Origin: Piscinibacter sp.
GTDB lineage: Bacteria > Pseudomonadota > Gammaproteobacteria > Burkholderiales > Burkholderiaceae_C
Direction: 5' to 3'
Assembly: GCA_016706565.1 (NCBI GenBank)
Contig: JADJJI010000013.1
Location: 302,430-366,429 of the forward strand
Length of the DNA stretch: 64,000 nt
Shown here: in pieces, positions 57,908 to 64,000 of the stretch
How the letters are laid out: each line of letters opens with the position of its first letter
Numbering within the stretch: the stretch's first letter is position 1
Program-made: the position numbers and the translations under genes
The notes under the pieces: generated by a model
Seen by the model: only the letters and a program-made list of their open reading frames with translations
The model's database searches: none
What the model was told of the DNA's origin: nothing

Positions 57908-57941
57908 GAGCCGGATGCGGGGAAACTTGCACGTCCGGTTC
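57908..57941 (+). ncRNA. Group II intron domain V
   Basis: This 34-base hairpin has the stem GAGCCGGA / TCCGGTTC, a two-base bulge, the inner stem TGCGGG / CTTGCA and a GAAA tetraloop. The AGC triad at 57909-57911 is the catalytic metal-binding site. Domain VI with its branch-point A at 57978 follows. Both elements are needed for splicing and look intact. Confidence 0.93.
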
Positions 57942-58030
57942 TTAGGGGGGAGGGGGAGGCCGCGAGGTGCCCTTCTTACCCGACTTCATACGAGGGTTCG
58001 ATTCCCTTCACCCGCTCCAACACAATCCCG

Positions 58031-58053
58031 AAGGGCCCCGATGGGCCCTTTGT
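58031..58053 (+). terminator. Hairpin after the tRNA-Gly 3' exon
   Basis: An 8-bp inverted repeat (AAGGGCCC / GGGCCCTT) with loop CGAT starts 12 bases after the tRNA CCA and is followed by TGT. It likely ends the tRNA-intron transcript. It also lies just before the GGDEF-like gene. Confidence 0.65.
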
Positions 58054-58074
58054 CGCATCGGAGGCCGGCCTGCC

Positions 58075-58947
58075 TTGAGCTTCGATCCCCTGCGCATCCT
58101 GGTGCCTGAGGCGCTTGCCGAGCCGGTGCAGGCGGCCTTGGCGGTGTCGACCGCGGCGCCCTTCGAGGTGGTGGTGCGGCGCGGGGAGGCGCCCTTCGAC
58201 GCCGCCGGTTTCGACGCCGTGCTGATCGAGTTTCCGGCCGCCGAATCCGACCTGCCGGCCCACTCGGCCGCCACCGCGCTGGTGATGGTCTGCGAGGGTG
58301 AGGTGGCCGCGCCGTCGCTGCTCGACTGGTTACGCCAAGGTGCGGCCGACGTGGTCACGCCGGCACGACCTGCGCTCGCCGAGCTTGGGCGCGCGCCTGC
58401 GCGTCGCCGCGTGGAGCGGCGGCGCATCGATCGGCAGGCGCGCCAGGCTTACGCCACCGACCTCGCCACCGGCTTGCCGCACCGCCAGCGGCTCGTCGAG
58501 GCACCGAGCCATCTGATCGCGTTGCGCGAGCGGCAACCGGCCCCGATGGCGGTGCTGGTGCTGCGCATCGAAGGCATCGAGCTCGCCGGCGCGCGGCTCG
58601 GCCGCGAGGCGGCCAACGTGCTGCGCCGCAAGATCGCCGTGCGGCTGCGCGCCGGCGTGCGCTCCAGCGATGTCGTCGCGGCACTCGGCGACGACAGCTA
58701 CGCCGTGCTGCTGGCCACGCTGCTTGCGCCGGGCGACACCGCGCATGTGGGCACCAAGCTGCTCACCTCGCTGCGCACGCCGTTCCAGATCGCAGGCCAG
58801 GAGGTGGCGGTGGCCACTGCGCTGGGCATCGCGCTGCACCTGCAGGACGGCGCCCAGCCCGAAGCGCTGCTGGCTCGCGCCAGTGCGCTCGCCGCCTCCG
58901 CGCACGCCGAAGGCCGCCACAGCGCGGCGGCGGCCAACGACGGCTGA
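58075..58947 (+). CDS. Degenerate GGDEF-domain protein
   Basis: This 290-residue soluble protein has an N-terminal region (about 1-120) that may be a receiver-like fold (ILVPEALAEPVQAAL, FDAVLIEFPAAE). Its C-terminal half resembles a GGDEF domain: ATGLPHRQRLVEAPSHLIALRE and LVLRIEGIELA. The signature G-G-D-E-F position reads LGDDSYAVLL, so diguanylate cyclase activity is unlikely; such domains can bind GTP or c-di-GMP or act as scaffolds. Start TTG 58075 follows GGAGG (58060-58064) by ten bases and is uncertain. It stands alone between the tRNA locus and gabD. Confidence 0.75.
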   Translation: MSFDPLRILVPEALAEPVQAALAVSTAAPFEVVVRRGEAPFDAAGFDAVLIEFPAAESDLPAHSAATALVMVCEGEVAAPSLLDWLRQGAADVVTPARPALAELGRAPARRRVERRRIDRQARQAYATDLATGLPHRQRLVEAPSHLIALRERQPAPMAVLVLRIEGIELAGARLGREAANVLRRKIAVRLRAGVRSSDVVAALGDDSYAVLLATLLAPGDTAHVGTKLLTSLRTPFQIAGQEVAVATALGIALHLQDGAQPEALLARASALAASAHAEGRHSAAAANDG

Positions 58948-58960
58948 AACGCGGCCGGTC

Positions 58961-60397
58961 CTACTTGAGGATGTCGCCCAGGCAGAGGTACTTGATCTCG
59001 ACGTAGTCGTCGATGCCGTGGTGCGAACCTTCGCGGCCGAGGCCCGACTGCTTGACCCCGCCGAACGGCACCTCGGCCGTCGAGATCAGGCCGGTGTTGA
59101 TGCCCACCATGCCGTACTCCAGCGCCTCGCTGACGCGGAAGATGCGGCCGACATCGCGGCTGTAGAAGTAGCTGGCCAGGCCGAACTCGGTGTTGTTGGC
59201 CGCGGCAATGACTTCCTCTTCGGTCTTGAAGCGGAACACCGGCGCCACCGGGCCGAAGGTCTCTTCCTTCGCGCACAGCATGTCGGCGGTGACGTCGGCA
59301 AGCACGGTGGGGGTGTAGAAACGATCGCCCATCTTCGTGCCGCCGACGACGACCTTGGCGCCCTTGCTCACCGCATCGGCGACGTGGCGCTCGACCTTGG
59401 CCGTAGCCTGGTCGTCGATCAGCGGGCCCTGGTTGACGCCGGCCTCGAAGCCATTGCCGACCTTGATGCCCTTGGCCTTCTCGGCCAGCTTGGCGACGAA
59501 GGCATCAGACCTTGTCCTGCACGTACAGGCGATTCGCGCAGACGCAGGTCTGGCCCGCGTTGCGGTCCCGCTGACCATCGCGCCCTCGACGGCACTGTCG
59601 ATGTCGGCGTCGTCGAAGACGATGAAGGCGCGTTGCCGCCGAGTTCAAGGCTGAGCTTCTTGATCGTCGGCGCGCACTGCGCGGCGAGGATGCGGCCGAC
59701 CTCGGTGGAGCCGGTGAAGGACAGGTGGCGCACGATGTCGCTGGCGCACAGCACCTTGCCGACGGCGATGGAGTTGTCGCCGTCCGCGGTGATGACGTTG
59801 AGCACCCCGGCGGCATGCCGGCACGCAGCGCCAGTTCGGCCACGGCCAGCGCCGACAGCGGCGTCTGCTCGGCCGGCTTGATCACCACCGGGCAGCCGGC
59901 GGCCAGCGCCGGCGCGACCTTGCGCGTGATCATCGCGATCAGGTTCCACGGCGTGATCGCGCGCAGACGCCCACCGGCTGCTTGATGACGAGGAAGCGCT
60001 TGTTGTTGTCGGTGGTCGGGATGGTCTCGCCGTAGACGCGCCTGGCCTCTTCGGCGAACCACTCGATGAAGCTGGCGCCGTAGCCGACCTCGCCCTTGGC
60101 CTCGGCCAGCGGCTTGCCCTGCTCGGCGGTCATGATGCGGGCCAGGTCGTCGGCGTTGGCGTGCAGCAGATGGAACCACTTCATCAGGATGGCCGCGCGC
60201 TTCGCGGTCTTGGCGCGCCAGGCCGGCCAGGCCTTGTTCGCGGCCTGCAGCGCGGCTTCGGTCTCAGCGGCGCCGAGGTTGGCGACATCGGCGAGCTTCA
60301 GCCCGGTGGCCGGGTCGTTGACGGCGAAGCGGGGTTGCCGGCGACCCGTTCGGCGGTTGATCAGCGCGTTCGTCTTCAGCAGGGTGGGGTCAGCCAA
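58961..60397 (-). pseudogene. gabD: Succinate-semialdehyde dehydrogenase GabD, broken by several frameshifts
   Basis: All parts of an NAD(P)+-dependent aldehyde dehydrogenase of the GabD type are present but in three shifting frames. The N-terminus ([13 protein letters not shown] to [11 protein letters not shown]) spans about 60397-59960, the middle ([33 protein letters not shown]) about 59960-59640, the active-site cysteine region [17 protein letters not shown] about 59560-59510, and the C-terminus (FGPVAPVFRFKTEEEV, PFGGVKQSGLGREGS) about 59510-58961 in a clean frame. Breaks lie near 59510, 59590-59640, 59815 and 59965. The start cannot be fixed; 60397 is a TTG in frame. An assembly error is the favoured cause. 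Confidence 0.88.
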
Positions 60398-60507
60398 GGT
60401 GGCCAGCGGCGAAGATCTTCAGCTGTCCATGGTCGCGTCTCCGGGGTGCAGCCCGCCACTTTACTGCGGCGGCGATGCCCCCGGGAGCGCCCGGTAAAAT
60501 GCCCGGC

Positions 60508-62840
<2,333 letters not shown>

Positions 62841-62849
62841 GCGCCGGGC

Positions 62850-63683
62850 TCAGGTCTTCGCGGGCGGCTTCGCGAGCCGCTCGCGCAGGCCACCTCCCGC
62901 AGGAATCCGGCCGCGGCGTGAACTTCGCGCTGCGCAGTTCGTCGGCCGCCAGGCCGAGCGACGGAATCGCGGAAGATCACCACACGTGCACGCGCGGTGC
63001 GCTGGGGCGCAGCCGCGCCGGTGCAGCAGTACGCCGCGATCGAGCGACGCATGCTGCGCGCCAGTGTGAAACGGCAGCACGCGCCGACCGGCTTTCGGGG
63101 CCGCAGCCTTGGTGTCGGCCATGGCCTGCAGTCGCAGCCGATCTGGATGCGCCCCATACCCCGCTCCTGTGCGGTCGGCAGCGTACCGCAAGTGGCGCCC
63201 CCTCGCGAACCGCCACCGCCGGGCGTTCGCGCAGCGGCGCGCGGAAGCAGGGCCGTCCCGCGCCGCGTCACCCATGGCCTCGCGCATCTTCGTGCGCGGC
63301 AAGGTTGCCGCGCCGAGCACCGGCACGCCGGCGCTGCGGCCATCACCACGCCCCTCGTGAACCGGCCACTCCAACCCGCCCAGGCGAGCGCGCCGCGCGC
63401 ACGCTGGCGAAATCGGCGTCGCGCGGCAGCCCGGCGGTGCTGCGGCCCTGCTCGGCCATCTCGATGACCAGCGCTGCGAGCTCACCGTCCGCCAGCCGGG
63501 CGACGCACCGCCTGCTCGATCTGCCACCGCTGGTGATCGGCTGGTCGTGCTGCTCACCGAACACGATCACCTGCGCATCGGCAAGCCCGAGGCAGCAGCT
63601 GCTTCGGTGGCCGCGCAGGCGCCAAGCAGGAGCGCCATCGGCAGCGGCAGCGCCGAATCGGTGGAATGTGTGGAGTCCAGCAT
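62850..63683 (-). pseudogene. ChaN-family (DUF399) lipoprotein, frameshifted
   Basis: Pieces in several frames on the minus strand fit a ChaN-like haem/iron-regulated lipoprotein. A start at 63683 gives MLDSTHSTDSALPLPMALLL, then the lipobox GAC. Later come DAQVIVFGEQHDQP, ELAALVIEMAEQGRS, AMADTKAAAPKAGRRVLPF and a HASLDRGVLLH segment. At least five frame changes occur. The gene is convergent with alaS. The same indel problem as in alaS and gabD applies. Confidence 0.55.
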
Positions 63684-63714
63684 ACGATAGCGGCCCGAGC
63701 CGCAAACATTAAGA

Positions 63715-64000
63715 GCATCACTGCATCCGCCGTACCACCCGGACACCTACCGCCGCCTACCCGCGACTGATGTCGCATCCGTCGGTGTTCGAGCAACCTG
63801 ATGCAACTGCCGATGCCCAACGAGGGAGCTGTGGCAGGCGCGCCTGAGCGAATCCACCGTGCCCGGGCAAGCCCGACCTGCTGCTCGGCGCCGGGCTCGA
63901 CGGCGAAAGTGGTGGGCTCCAGCGGGCTGCACCCGGCCGGGCCGCAGCCGCGCCGGCGCCACGTATTTATTCCTCGGCATCTCGGTGTCGCCCTCCGGCA
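63715..64000 (+). pseudogene. GNAT acetyltransferase N-terminal half, frameshifted and cut by window end
   Basis: Combining frames gives RLMSHPSVF, LMQLPMPNE, LWQARLSE, GKPDLLLGAGLDG, VVGSSGLHPAGP and LGISVSPS, the order expected for a GNAT N-acetyltransferase before its acetyl-CoA loop. The frame changes every 30-60 bases. The start lies near 63715-63760 but cannot be fixed. Confidence 0.45.

Larger units (their letters stand above)
55294..57984 (+). mobile_element. Group II intron, 2691 bases, with intact maturase and a nested tRNA-Gly
   Basis: The 5' end is GTGCGAC, the group II consensus start, and the 3' end is CCCGAC. Domain V (57908-57941) is textbook: AGC triad, GAAA tetraloop and two-base bulge, 34 bases. 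Domain VI (about 57945-57984) has a bulged A at 57978, seven bases from the 3' end. EBS1 GCTTGG (55781-55786), in a hairpin loop, pairs perfectly with IBS1 CCAAGC, the last six bases of the 5' exon; EBS2 AAGCT (55714-55718) may pair with AGCTT at 55282-55286. A full-length RT-maturase with an HNH domain is encoded in domain IV, so the element may be mobile. Confidence 0.92.
55255..58019 (+). tRNA. tRNA-Gly(CCC) gene interrupted by a group II intron
   Basis: The 5' exon (55255-55293, 39 bases) and 3' exon (57985-58019, 35 bases) join to a 74-base tRNA-Gly with encoded CCA. The acceptor is GCGGGTG / CACCCGC, the D arm GTTCAATGGTAGAAC, the anticodon loop TTCCCAA (anticodon CCC), and the T arm GAGGG TTCGATT CCCTT. 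The intron sits in the 3' strand of the anticodon stem, after position 40. The joined stem is GCAGC / GCTTC, with one C28-U42 mismatch. E. coli tRNA-Gly(CCC) has nearly the same sequence apart from the anticodon stem, from memory. A terminator follows at 58031. Function depends on splicing. Confidence 0.88.

Overview
The window is very GC-rich, densely packed DNA from a betaproteobacterium, most likely order Burkholderiales (Rubrivivax/Leptothrix/Methylibium-like). The basis is gene content and order (sulfate transport genes near cysB, pcm-rhodanese-tolC, waaC-waaA-aroQ, imuAB), lipoproteins with a run of glycines after the lipobox cysteine, and very GC-rich third codon positions. No search could be run, so the genus is inference.

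Layout. 1-3043: sulfate ABC transporter (sbp end, cysT with a frameshift, cysW, cysA). 3226-8174: a large repeat lipoprotein, the regulator CysB, an exported rhodanese, a SHOCT/PspC protein and a BON lipoprotein. 8374-11627: an adaptor-permease-ATPase (MacAB/Lol-like) export system. 11675-13029: DUF2177 protein, VIT1-like metal transporter, tRNA-Ala(CGC) with its terminator. 13143-19202: an esterase, a rubrerythrin / CCG-type Fe-S protein / DUF3501 set, and an FG-GAP-like lipoprotein. 19227-25397: RarD and a four-gene 2-oxoacid:acceptor oxidoreductase cluster whose last gene joins a GltD-like flavoprotein to a ferredoxin. 25408-29127: YchJ-like protein, MarR-GNAT fusion, and LexA-controlled imuA-imuB. 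29135-35668: TauE-like permease, phosphomannomutase, waaC, waaA, aroQ and an unknown gene split by an in-frame amber codon. 35700-46892: tolC, rhodanese, pcm, an RND pump with its adaptor and TetR repressor, and a divergent MacAB-type system whose adaptor carries a Spy/CpxP-like insert. 46944-50048: uppP, trmB and a membrane Ser/Thr kinase. 50058-55087: a five-gene envelope operon with LEA-like, CsgG-like and LPP20/FlgT-like proteins.

The most striking locus is 55255-58019. A tRNA-Gly(CCC) gene is interrupted in its anticodon stem by an apparently complete group II intron (GTGCG 5' end, 34-nt domain V, bulged-A domain VI, EBS1/IBS1 pairing, intact RT-maturase-HNH protein). Just upstream of the maturase gene, in the domain IV region, the intron carries a second, uninterrupted tRNA-Gly(CCC). 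The tRNA is thus nested in an intron that breaks a gene for the same isoacceptor. Its CCA end lies eight bases before the maturase Shine-Dalgarno, so tRNA processing, intron splicing and maturase expression may be coupled.

From about 59.5 kb to the end, gabD, alaS, a ChaN-like lipoprotein gene and a GNAT gene are recognisable but broken by indels every few tens of bases, and alaS has lost roughly 100 codons. Because alaS is essential and the decay crosses four unrelated genes, this looks more like a low-quality contig end than true pseudogenes.
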